Translations under genes and position numbers: made by a program
The notes under the pieces: generated by a model
Told to the model about the DNA's origin: nothing
The model's input: the letters and a program-made list of their open reading frames with translations, nothing else
Database searches by the model: none
Origin: Desulforudis sp.
GTDB taxonomy: Bacteria > Bacillota > Desulfotomaculia > Desulfotomaculales > Desulforudaceae
Direction: 5' to 3'
Assembly (NCBI GenBank): GCA_003604975.1
Contig: QZIR01000036.1
Coordinates: forward strand, 35,594 to 99,593
DNA length: 64,000 bases
In this document: positions 43,676 to 51,164 of the stretch, one piece after another
Position numbering within the stretch: the stretch's first letter is position 1
Layout of the letters: each line of letters opens with the position of its first letter

Positions 43676-45937
43676 TCAACACTTCCCGTAGCCGCAGTTT
43701 CGACAAACCCAGCATCCCTCGGCACGGTCCATTTTGAGACCGCACATCTCACAGATACCGGACATCGCGTCGGCAACCGTGTTTTCGTAGGCTGCCGGAG
43801 CCTGTCCCCCATTGCAGCGCTCGGCCAGTTCGACCTTGATTTCGGTCAGCTTCCGGGCAATCGCCGAGGCGCAGGATTTACCCGGTGACAGTTTCTTGCC
43901 CCAGCCCCTGGCCAACTGGTAAGAGGGGCAGGCGTGTGTACTCTGAAGCTGCTCAATGACCTCCTTAACGTCTATGCCGCCACGGATGGCCAGGCTGATC
44001 AGACGCGAAGTGGCCTCGGTGTAGATCAGGCACCCGCCGTCTGAGCCGGTGGTAATAAAGGTTTCCATTATCGCTCCGTTCTCAGGCTGGTAGTTGACCG
44101 TGAGGTAGATCTTGCCGCAACCCGAGTCCAGGCGGTGTGTCACCCCGTGGGCGTTTTCCGGTCTGGGCATAATCTCCCCGCGCCCGAGTTCACCGGGCTT
44201 CAGGAAACGGCCCTTTTTCTTCCCGACCGTGATCACGCCCTGCTTGCAGCCGTCACGGAAGACGGTGATCCCCTTGAGCCCCAGGTCATAGGCCATCCGA
44301 TAGCAGGTGTTGATGTCCCCAATTTCAGCCGAATTGGGAAGGTTACAGGTTTTTGAAACAGCGTTGTCCACCCACTTTTGAACCTCAGCCTGCATCAGAA
44401 TGTGGTCCTCGGGCCTGATCTCCTGGGCTCCCTTAAAGATCCGGGCAATCTCCTCCGGGACTCCCTCCACGTCCCGGCATCCGCCCCGCTGGGCCACGGC
44501 AGACATTACTTCGCGTGCCACCTGATACTTCTGGCAAAATTCTACAAACAGCGGTGAAAACACCTCAAAGGACCCGGCCACGTCGGTGTCTTTGGTATAG
44601 GCCACCGCGAAGATGGGCTCGATACCGTAGCCCTCACAGCCGGCAATGGTCGTAACGCTGCCGGTGGGAGCGACGGTGATGCAGGCTGCGTTGCGACGCT
44701 TCTGGTCCGGATAAAAGACGCTCTGCTCCCAATCGGGAAAGCACCCCTTTTCCTCCGCCAGCACCCGTGAATAGGCGTGTGCGGCGTCCTGCACCGCCTT
44801 GAACACGGTACCCGCAAACGCGCGTCCTTCCTCCTCGTCGTACGGGAGGCCCATCCGGATCAGCAGGTCGTGGAGGCCGGTGTAACCCAGACCCACCTTG
44901 CGGGTGGCGCGGGTGGCTTCAGCAATGAAATCCAGCGGGTATTCGGCCACGTCGATCATGTTGTCCAGGAACCGCATGCCGAGTTCCACCGTCTCCCGGA
45001 GCAAGTTCCAGTCGACGACGTAATCGTCCCCGTCCTTTTTGACCATCTGGGCCAGGTTGATACTGCCCAGAAGGCATGACTCCCCGGGCGACAGCGGCTG
45101 TTCGCCGCATGGATTGGTAGAATTTACCATCTTATGCGGGACGGGGTTGTCCCGCTGCAAGCGGTCAATAAAGATAATTCCCGGGTCGCCGCAGGCGTGG
45201 GCGGATTCAGTGATCAGGTCCCAGAGTTCGGTGGCGCGCACCGTCTGGTAGACCTTGCCCTTGAACACGAGCGGCCATTCTTCATCTTTATTCAGCGCCT
45301 CAATGAAGGCATCGGTGATACCAACGGACAGGTTGAAGTGGGTGATCCCCCCGTCCCTTTTACTGTTTATGAAGTCGATAATCTCCGGGTGGTCAACGTT
45401 TAGGATTCCCATCGACGCGCCGCGGCGTACACCGCCCTGCATCACCATCCCGGATGAGGCATCGTACAGGCGGATTAATTCCACCACTCCGGAGGCCTGT
45501 CCCTTAGTCGAGCTAACCAATGAACCGCGCGGCCTAATGGAACTGAAATTATAGCCCACTCCGCCGCCGGACTTGAACACCAGTGCGGTATCCTTCAAGG
45601 TCTGGTACATTGATTCCAAAGAATCCTCAACGGCCAACACAAAACAGGCTCCCGGCTGCCACGCCCGGTCTGTTTTGCCCATATTGGCCCAGATTGGTGT
45701 AGACGGAACAAAAAGAAGTCCGCCGATGGCAGCCGTGAACTTCTCTTCCCAAGTGGCGCGGTTGTCGAGTTGTTCAGCCTGGGCCGCCGCCTTCGCCAAA
45801 CGGAATACTGCCTGTTCAAAGGTTTCAACCACCCGGCCCTCATCGTCCTTCTGGGCGTAGCGGGCATCAAACACCTTCTGACCACTGTCGGTTAACTGGG
45901 CGATCTCAGCCATATCTTGTGCGGTGACTCCTCTCAT
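43676..45937 (-). CDS. nrdJ: Adenosylcobalamin-dependent ribonucleotide reductase (class II)
   Basis: A 753-residue class II reductase: substrate-site PSTPIWANMG, FKSGGGVGYNFSSIRPRGS, active-site NPCGEQPLSPGESCLLGSIN (Cys, Asn and Glu radical/catalytic residues), VAPTGSVTTIAG, and a C-terminal TSCPD domain (THACPSYQLARGWG) with a final zinc site (CEMCGLKMDRAEGCWVC). It makes deoxyribonucleotides with B12 and works with or without oxygen. There is no N-terminal ATP-cone. No strong ribosome site before the ATG at 45937, so the start is less sure. Confidence 0.95.
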   Translation of the reverse strand: MRGVTAQDMAEIAQLTDSGQKVFDARYAQKDDEGRVVETFEQAVFRLAKAAAQAEQLDNRATWEEKFTAAIGGLLFVPSTPIWANMGKTDRAWQPGACFVLAVEDSLESMYQTLKDTALVFKSGGGVGYNFSSIRPRGSLVSSTKGQASGVVELIRLYDASSGMVMQGGVRRGASMGILNVDHPEIIDFINSKRDGGITHFNLSVGITDAFIEALNKDEEWPLVFKGKVYQTVRATELWDLITESAHACGDPGIIFIDRLQRDNPVPHKMVNSTNPCGEQPLSPGESCLLGSINLAQMVKKDGDDYVVDWNLLRETVELGMRFLDNMIDVAEYPLDFIAEATRATRKVGLGYTGLHDLLIRMGLPYDEEEGRAFAGTVFKAVQDAAHAYSRVLAEEKGCFPDWEQSVFYPDQKRRNAACITVAPTGSVTTIAGCEGYGIEPIFAVAYTKDTDVAGSFEVFSPLFVEFCQKYQVAREVMSAVAQRGGCRDVEGVPEEIARIFKGAQEIRPEDHILMQAEVQKWVDNAVSKTCNLPNSAEIGDINTCYRMAYDLGLKGITVFRDGCKQGVITVGKKKGRFLKPGELGRGEIMPRPENAHGVTHRLDSGCGKIYLTVNYQPENGAIMETFITTGSDGGCLIYTEATSRLISLAIRGGIDVKEVIEQLQSTHACPSYQLARGWGKKLSPGKSCASAIARKLTEIKVELAERCNGGQAPAAYENTVADAMSGICEMCGLKMDRAEGCWVCRNCGYGKC

Positions 45938-45989
45938 AACATTCTTACAACTAGCATACTATTGTTATTTTACATCATTTTACCTGCTG

Positions 45990-46205
45990 GAGTCACTCCA
46001 AAGTTCCGACATTATGGGTTCATAGGAACGGCAATTTGCCACGTGCAGGATTCTTATCCAAAAACCGCCAACCTTCTCGTAGGCGTCCCAGGAAAGGTCA
46101 GAGTGGGCTTCTGGCGGCATCTCCGCACAGGGACAGGTTCGACAGTGGTGGTTGGCACCGGGTGGTCACCTCAACCTGGATAATTGTCAGCGGCCGTTTC
46201 GGCAT
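45990..46205 (-). pseudogene. Radical SAM protein, N-terminal remnant with frameshifts
   Basis: From the ATG at 46205 (GGCGGGAG upstream) the frame reads MPKRPLTIIQVEVTTRC and then breaks. If one C is removed from TGCCAAC, the next frame gives CNHHCRTC, the CxxxCxxC motif that binds the radical SAM 4Fe-4S cluster, followed by SDLSWDAYEKV. A second shift follows near FLDK. Only about 70 codons are left, so this is a decayed gene end. Confidence 0.6.
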
Positions 46206-46519
46206 TGACTGTCTCCCGCCAAACAAATGCCTTAACCTTTGTAGGTCCAAGGACTTTACCCCTAATTGGTTTTCGGTACATCTCCGGAAATCGAGCGTCC
46301 TGTTGTACTCCCCAACTGATTAGTGATCCGGCTTTTCCAGTCCCATCAAATATTATATAGCACCTTGAAACCGGCTATTCCTTACCATTCGCTAATCTTT
46401 TTAGCCGTATGCAAACACGCCGTCGTTGAAGGGTCGAATTATGCCTGAGAAGGGACTGAACCGGTTCGTGCCGAATACTCAATCCAAGCTAAGATGATCA
46501 GAAAGGCGGCCACCAACGA
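46206..46519. other. Intergenic region before the DNA methyltransferase
   Basis: About 310 bases, more AT-rich than the neighbours, between the radical SAM remnant and the plus-strand methyltransferase gene. I see no convincing gene, RNA or long repeat. Short open frames here have no ribosome site. Confidence 0.4.
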
Positions 46520-47632
46520 ATGAACAATACCTACACCGTCAACGGTAAGATGATCAGCCGCAGCGAACACGAATATCTTGTGGTTGACCCGGTAGAGTTG
46601 GTACGCCGGATCGACGAAATCCTGAAGCAACCGGACATTACCTTACTCAAGGAGCAGGTCATAAGCCTCCGGACCGTGCTCCAAAGCGCAAGCACTGATT
46701 CAGAAACCCCGGCCCGTGACTTCCCACCCCTGAAACTGAAACCGTTAATGGAGGAAATCCGGCAAATCCTCGATGCCTACACTTATGAACGTGCCCGCTA
46801 CTACGTTCAGCGACTGCAAAAAGGCCTGACGGAGATCAAAACGAGTACGCTCAACGATGTGAACCTCAGGCGCTGGAAGAACTATGACGAGATCATCACC
46901 GACAGCCTCTGGACAATCGACCGGCGGGACGGTTCCGGTGCCCATCTGGGCTGGTACTGGGGTAATTACATTCCCCAGATCCCGCACCAGCTGATGCTGC
47001 GTTATACCAAACAGGATGAACTGGTGGTGGATCCATTTTTAGGCAGCGGGACCACGCTCATCGAATGCCGCCGGCTGGGCCGGCACGGTCTTGGGGTAGA
47101 GCTGAATCCAGCCACGATTGACCGGGCCCGCCAGCTGATCGAAGACGAGGCCAACCCCCACAATGTGGTCACCCGGGCGGTTGCCGGAGACAGCCGAACC
47201 TTTGACTTCGGCACCCTGGTGCGGGACGCTGGGTTTGAGGCGGTGGATCTATACCTCATGCATCCTCCCTACCACGACATCATCCAGTTCACCGCCGACC
47301 AAAACGACCTGTCTAACGCGAACAGCACGGACGAATTTCTGCGGATGTTCGGCGAAGTGCTGGATAACACCCTGCCTCTGCTTAGGAAAGGGCGCTTCGT
47401 GGGCATCGTGATCGGCGACAAGTACAGCCAAGGCGAGTGGATTCCGCTCGGCTTTTACTGCCTGCAGGAAGCAACAAAGCGCGGGTTATCGTTGAAGAGC
47501 ATTGTCGTCAAGAACTTCGACCAGACCAAGGGCAAACGCCGCCAGAAAGCGCTCTGGCGATACCGAGCCCTCGTAGGCGGCTTTTACGTGTTTAAACACG
47601 AGTACATCCTCATCCTCCGCAAACCTGAATAG
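46520..47632 (+). CDS. Orphan site-specific DNA methyltransferase (N4/N6 type)
   Basis: A 370-residue protein. An N-terminal helical region (about 1-140, possible target recognition) is followed by GNYIPQIPHQLMLRYT, the SAM-binding motif I DPFLGSGTTLIE, GVELNPATIDRARQL and the catalytic motif IV MHPPYHDI; a later block is GIVIGDKYSQGEWIPLG. DPFxGSGTT is typical of beta-class amino-methyltransferases, but there it follows motif IV; here the order is reversed. No restriction enzyme gene is adjacent. The target base and site are unknown. Confidence 0.85.
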   Translation: MNNTYTVNGKMISRSEHEYLVVDPVELVRRIDEILKQPDITLLKEQVISLRTVLQSASTDSETPARDFPPLKLKPLMEEIRQILDAYTYERARYYVQRLQKGLTEIKTSTLNDVNLRRWKNYDEIITDSLWTIDRRDGSGAHLGWYWGNYIPQIPHQLMLRYTKQDELVVDPFLGSGTTLIECRRLGRHGLGVELNPATIDRARQLIEDEANPHNVVTRAVAGDSRTFDFGTLVRDAGFEAVDLYLMHPPYHDIIQFTADQNDLSNANSTDEFLRMFGEVLDNTLPLLRKGRFVGIVIGDKYSQGEWIPLGFYCLQEATKRGLSLKSIVVKNFDQTKGKRRQKALWRYRALVGGFYVFKHEYILILRKPE

Positions 47633-47713
47633 GAGACCGCCGTGTCAATACAAACAAGACTAAATTTAGTGCCGCCATCCCGGGCATAATAACCGCGGGA
47701 GGTGGTACCGGCA

Positions 47714-48226
47714 TTGGGAAACCATAATGATCGTCTGCTGGCCAGGCGGGTTCAGGAAAAGCTGGACGACGACATCCGCTTCGCTAACTACGACCTGAAG
47801 GCCGATGTCCGTAACGGGGAGATCATCGTAACCGGGATCGTCGACACCCTGTCTGAAAAAGAGGACTTACACCGCTTTCTCACCAACCTGCCGGGGGTTC
47901 GGGCGGTGGAGAACGCGGTCAGTATCAGTACCGACGGGCAGATCACGGATCCGGAGGTTCTGGAAGAAGTAATGGAAGAATTCGCCCAGATGCCGGACCT
48001 GGATGTGCGTCGGGTCGGGGCAAAGGTTGAGGGAGGAGTGGTCCGGCTGGTCGGCCGCACCTCGGATCCCGGGGAGATTGCAGCAGCCCGGCGGGCGGCG
48101 ACCAAGGCCCGGGGCGTGCGTGACGTGGTCAACCAGGTCGAGGTGACCGAGCCGGATGCGGAGATGACTCTGGAGGAAGTATTCCACTCCCAGGTTCGTA
48201 ACGACAAGGACGGCCCGTTGCCCTAA
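47714..48226 (+). CDS. Protein with two BON domains
   Basis: A 170-residue protein with two BON modules (residues about 8-75 and 85-155): LARRVQEKLDDDIRF ... GEIIVTGIVDTLSEKEDL, and VEGGVVRLVGRTSDPGEIAA ... GVRDVVNQVEV. There is no signal peptide, so it is likely cytosolic. BON domains bind phospholipid or other hydrophobic ligands and occur in stress proteins. The TTG at 47714 is preferred to the GTG at 47702, which sits on the ribosome site GGGAGG. Confidence 0.82.
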   Translation: MGNHNDRLLARRVQEKLDDDIRFANYDLKADVRNGEIIVTGIVDTLSEKEDLHRFLTNLPGVRAVENAVSISTDGQITDPEVLEEVMEEFAQMPDLDVRRVGAKVEGGVVRLVGRTSDPGEIAAARRAATKARGVRDVVNQVEVTEPDAEMTLEEVFHSQVRNDKDGPLP

Positions 48227-48242
48227 ACACCGGCTCTTTCCC

Positions 48243-48845
48243 CTACGCGATCGGCTGCCTGATGATCGTCTTTAGTTTCTCCGGTTTTGTCCGGCGCGGA
48301 TCACCAAGGTAGATCTCGTGGTGTTTTCCAGTCCGGCGGTCCCCGTTTTCCGCGATAAACCGGTGAAGCCGAGACACGGTGGGTTCTTCGGCGGAGTACG
48401 GACCGATGTGCATTATCTGGGCCGACAGCCCCTCGTGGAAGCGCTCAAACCGTACCCTGGGCAGGCCCTTCTTCTTCCGGACCTCTTCCAGCACCTGAAG
48501 GTATAGATCGGCGGTCACGAACTCCGGTTGCAAGATCATAAGGGTCCATTTCCACCTGTCCCTGGCGTTCAAGCTGAATTCGCGCATGTCATCGGTCCAC
48601 CAGAGCCCTTCAAGGGGCATGACACCGTAGTCTGTCCCTGCTTCCCCTTTCTTGAGCTTGAACTTTAAGGTGTAGGACAGGCCGTATAGCGCTTCCACCG
48701 CTTCGCTGAACTCCGGGGAATTGTTCGGGTCTCCCGCACCGTCCACCATGATAAAGTTCATCGCCGGCACTTCGACAATGACCGGTCCCCCGGCCGGACA
48801 GTCATACAGGTGCTTGAGCTCCTTCTTGAGATCCACCTTAGCCAC
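48243..48845 (-). CDS. GyrI-like small-molecule-binding domain protein
   Basis: A 200-residue protein that matches the GyrI-like / AraC effector-binding fold: VPAMNFIMVDGAGDPNN, DYGVMPLEGLWW, KWTLMILQPEFV, QIMHIGPYSAEEPTVSRLH and HHEIYLGDPRRTKPEKLKT. These stand-alone proteins bind small amphipathic molecules and some act as hydrolases. The GTG at 48845 has GGGAGGG seven bases upstream; an ATG at 48851 is the alternative. It is convergent with the BON gene. Confidence 0.85.
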   Translation of the reverse strand: MAKVDLKKELKHLYDCPAGGPVIVEVPAMNFIMVDGAGDPNNSPEFSEAVEALYGLSYTLKFKLKKGEAGTDYGVMPLEGLWWTDDMREFSLNARDRWKWTLMILQPEFVTADLYLQVLEEVRKKKGLPRVRFERFHEGLSAQIMHIGPYSAEEPTVSRLHRFIAENGDRRTGKHHEIYLGDPRRTKPEKLKTIIRQPIA

Positions 48846-49055
48846 GGACATTCCCTCCCTGCACACTAATCTGGATTACCGGATCGATCTGTTATCTCTT
48901 CCGCGCCTGCTACATACATCCCTGGTCGCCTCTTCGTCGACTTCAAGCTCAGCTAATCCCCTTCAAGGAACATACTCCGCTCAGCAGCCAAAACTAAGCC
49001 GTCCTTTGTCGGTCTGTAAGCTCCATACGAATTGAAGGAACGACAAGAGGACAGT

Positions 49056-49520
49056 TCACGTGGTCGATTTGTGTAGCATGGTTTTGGTCACCGGAGAGGA
49101 CAACACGATGGAAGTCGTGGTCCGGCCAAACGGGCTGAGCTTCTTAATCAGTGATTCCAGGTGCGGAATCGAGGAGGCGACTACCTTGATCACGAAAGAA
49201 TCACCTCCGCTCACATGGTGGCATTCAAGCACCTCGGGAAGCTCCGTCGCTGATTCGATGATGCGCGGATAACGGTCGGCAGGACAGTTGACGCGAATGA
49301 ACGCCGTCAGCGGCAGGCCGATCTTTCCTGGATCCAGGCGGGCATGATAACCGGTGATGATCCCCGCGTCCTCCATCCGGCGGACCCGTTCCGCCACCGC
49401 AGGCAAAGACAGCCCAACCCGGCGTCCAAGTTCGGCGAAGGAAAGCCGGGCGTTTTCCTGCAGCGCCAGCAGGAGCTGCCACCCGATTTCGTCCAGAAGT
49501 CGCTCACTATCTACAGCCAT
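49056..49520 (-). CDS. Lrp/AsnC-family transcriptional regulator
   Basis: A 154-residue Lrp-type regulator: helix-turn-helix (DEIGWQLLLALQENARLSFA, RRVGLSLPAVAERVRRMEDA) and the RAM amino-acid-sensing domain (VLECHHVSGGDSFVIKVVAS). The ATG at 49520 has no strong ribosome site. It is divergent from a LysE exporter gene 120 bases away, the usual layout when an Lrp-type protein controls an amino acid exporter. Confidence 0.92.
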   Translation of the reverse strand: MAVDSERLLDEIGWQLLLALQENARLSFAELGRRVGLSLPAVAERVRRMEDAGIITGYHARLDPGKIGLPLTAFIRVNCPADRYPRIIESATELPEVLECHHVSGGDSFVIKVVASSIPHLESLIKKLSPFGRTTTSIVLSSPVTKTMLHKSTT

Positions 49521-49640
49521 ATCTACCAATTACTTTACAACCTTAACCGAAACCCGGTCAATACCTTAACCTGGCTATTCAAATCACCGGATGCCCTCCG
49601 ATAAGATAAGTCTCGAAGGATGGTAAGGAGTGGGCGATCC

Positions 49641-50255
49641 ATGGAAACCGGTTTTCTGCTCAAGGGCCTGTTTATCGGGTTTCTCATTGCCGCACCGGTA
49701 GGACCGATTGGCGTTTTGTGTATCCAGCGCACCCTGGCTCGGGGAAGGCTGTCCGGTCTGATCTCAGGCCTGGGGGCCGCTTCGGCGGATGCCGTTTACG
49801 GCTCGGTGGCCGGTTTTGGGCTGACCCTCATCGCCGAGTTCCTAATCGATCAACATGTCTGGTTTTCCACCCTCGGCGGTCTGTTTCTTTGCTACCTCGG
49901 TTTCCGCATTTTCCGGGGCAAGCCGGCCGAAAAGGCGGTAGCGCCGGGAAGCTTCGGCCTGTTCACAGACTACGCCTCGACCTTCCTCCTGACCCTTACC
50001 AATCCCATGACCATCCTCTCATTTGCGGCGGTGTTTGCGGGTCTGGGACTGGTCGGCACGGGCGGGGACTACCTGGCGGCCGGTCTTTTGATTCTGGGTG
50101 TCTTTACCGGCTCGGCCCTGTGGTGGACCATCCTGGCCGGCGGTGTAGGGATGTTGAAGGATCAGTTGAGCCCCGAGCGGTTCCAGTGGCTAAATCGTGT
50201 TTCAGGAGTCCTAATTACCGGATTCGGCGTGTTCACACTTTTGCACGCCCTGTAG
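49641..50255 (+). CDS. LysE-family amino acid exporter
   Basis: A 204-residue membrane protein with six helices and the LysE signature (FLIAAPVGPIGVLCIQRTLA, GLGAASADAVYGSVAGFGL, LTLTNPMTILSFAAVFAGLG). The ATG at 49641 has AAGGAGTG eight bases upstream. LysE-type proteins export amino acids such as lysine, arginine or threonine. Regulation by the divergent Lrp protein is inferred. Confidence 0.92.
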   Translation: METGFLLKGLFIGFLIAAPVGPIGVLCIQRTLARGRLSGLISGLGAASADAVYGSVAGFGLTLIAEFLIDQHVWFSTLGGLFLCYLGFRIFRGKPAEKAVAPGSFGLFTDYASTFLLTLTNPMTILSFAAVFAGLGLVGTGGDYLAAGLLILGVFTGSALWWTILAGGVGMLKDQLSPERFQWLNRVSGVLITGFGVFTLLHAL

Positions 50256-50261
50256 CATTAT

Positions 50262-51080
50262 TCACCAAGTGATCTCCACTGGGGTGCCGATCTGGGCGAG
50301 ATCATAGAGTTCTATGACATCTTCGTTTTTCAACCTAATGCATCCCCCTGAAGCGTATGTGCCGATTGAATCGGGTTCGTTGGTACCGTGAATTCCATAC
50401 TTGTAACCATTGGGGGCCCGGACATCATTTGTCCTACGTTTATCTTTCTCGCAGGGAATGGCCAGTCCCATCCATCTCACCCCGTACCGGAAATCGGGAT
50501 TATTGCCGTCCGGGTACGCTACCTTATTTGCGATCTTAAAGGACCCCTCCGGGGTAAATTCCGGCTGTTTTCCGGTAGCCGCCCGGTAGTATCTGATCAG
50601 TTCGCCCCCCCGGTAGAAGTAAAGCATGTTGCGACTTTTGTTGATGATGATCTTGTCCTCGGTACTCCGGGGGTTGGGATAGGAGATTAACACCTTAACT
50701 GTTGGTTTTGTCTCTACAATGTGGATCTCCTCATCTCCGACGATGCGTAAACCGTCGGCGACGGCCGCCGCTACAGAGACATTCCCGGTCGGCTTCCTAC
50801 AAATTCTCTCCACCGATTCGATCTTGTTCCGGCCGGTCTCGATACGGCAGAGACTCCCGGTTCTCCGGTTCTGCACGGTCAGCGTAGTATTCCCCGCGAT
50901 GACCATATCCTCTTGATCGTGGTAGATGATTTCTTCGCCGCGATGCAGACCAATGCGATCCTGTAAAGGGGACTCCAGGGGTTTTCTTTGTTCCGGGAAA
51001 GACAGAAGGTGAGACAGGGAGATGATGAAGGCAGCCAGGATTAATGACAGACCAGTAACAATACAGAGGATCCTCTTCAT
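50262..51080 (-). CDS. L,D-transpeptidase (YkuD) with membrane anchor
   Basis: A 272-residue protein: N-terminal membrane anchor or signal (residues about 4-24), a region of about 120 residues, then a YkuD catalytic domain with GIHGTNEPDSIG and the active-site SGGCIRLKNEDVIELYDL (Cys nucleophile). It makes 3-3 cross-links or anchors proteins in peptidoglycan, outside the membrane. The ATG at 51080 has GAAGGAGG upstream. Confidence 0.92.
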   Translation of the reverse strand: MKRILCIVTGLSLILAAFIISLSHLLSFPEQRKPLESPLQDRIGLHRGEEIIYHDQEDMVIAGNTTLTVQNRRTGSLCRIETGRNKIESVERICRKPTGNVSVAAAVADGLRIVGDEEIHIVETKPTVKVLISYPNPRSTEDKIIINKSRNMLYFYRGGELIRYYRAATGKQPEFTPEGSFKIANKVAYPDGNNPDFRYGVRWMGLAIPCEKDKRRTNDVRAPNGYKYGIHGTNEPDSIGTYASGGCIRLKNEDVIELYDLAQIGTPVEITW

Positions 51081-51164
51081 CCAATGCCTCCTTCTTCGAG
51101 AGTTCCGTCCTTATTGTTTGCAGCGGCAATGGGTGATACTAAGGGAAAAACTGATCGTCATTCT

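Noticed and set aside
43676..45937. Intein or second reading of the class II reductase as a class I enzyme
   Set aside because: The frame is uninterrupted, of normal length and has the class II active-site and TSCPD features; no small subunit gene is nearby.
45917..46183. Plus-strand open frame of 88 codons before the methyltransferase
   Set aside because: It is opposite the radical SAM remnant, whose motif on the minus strand is much more convincing.
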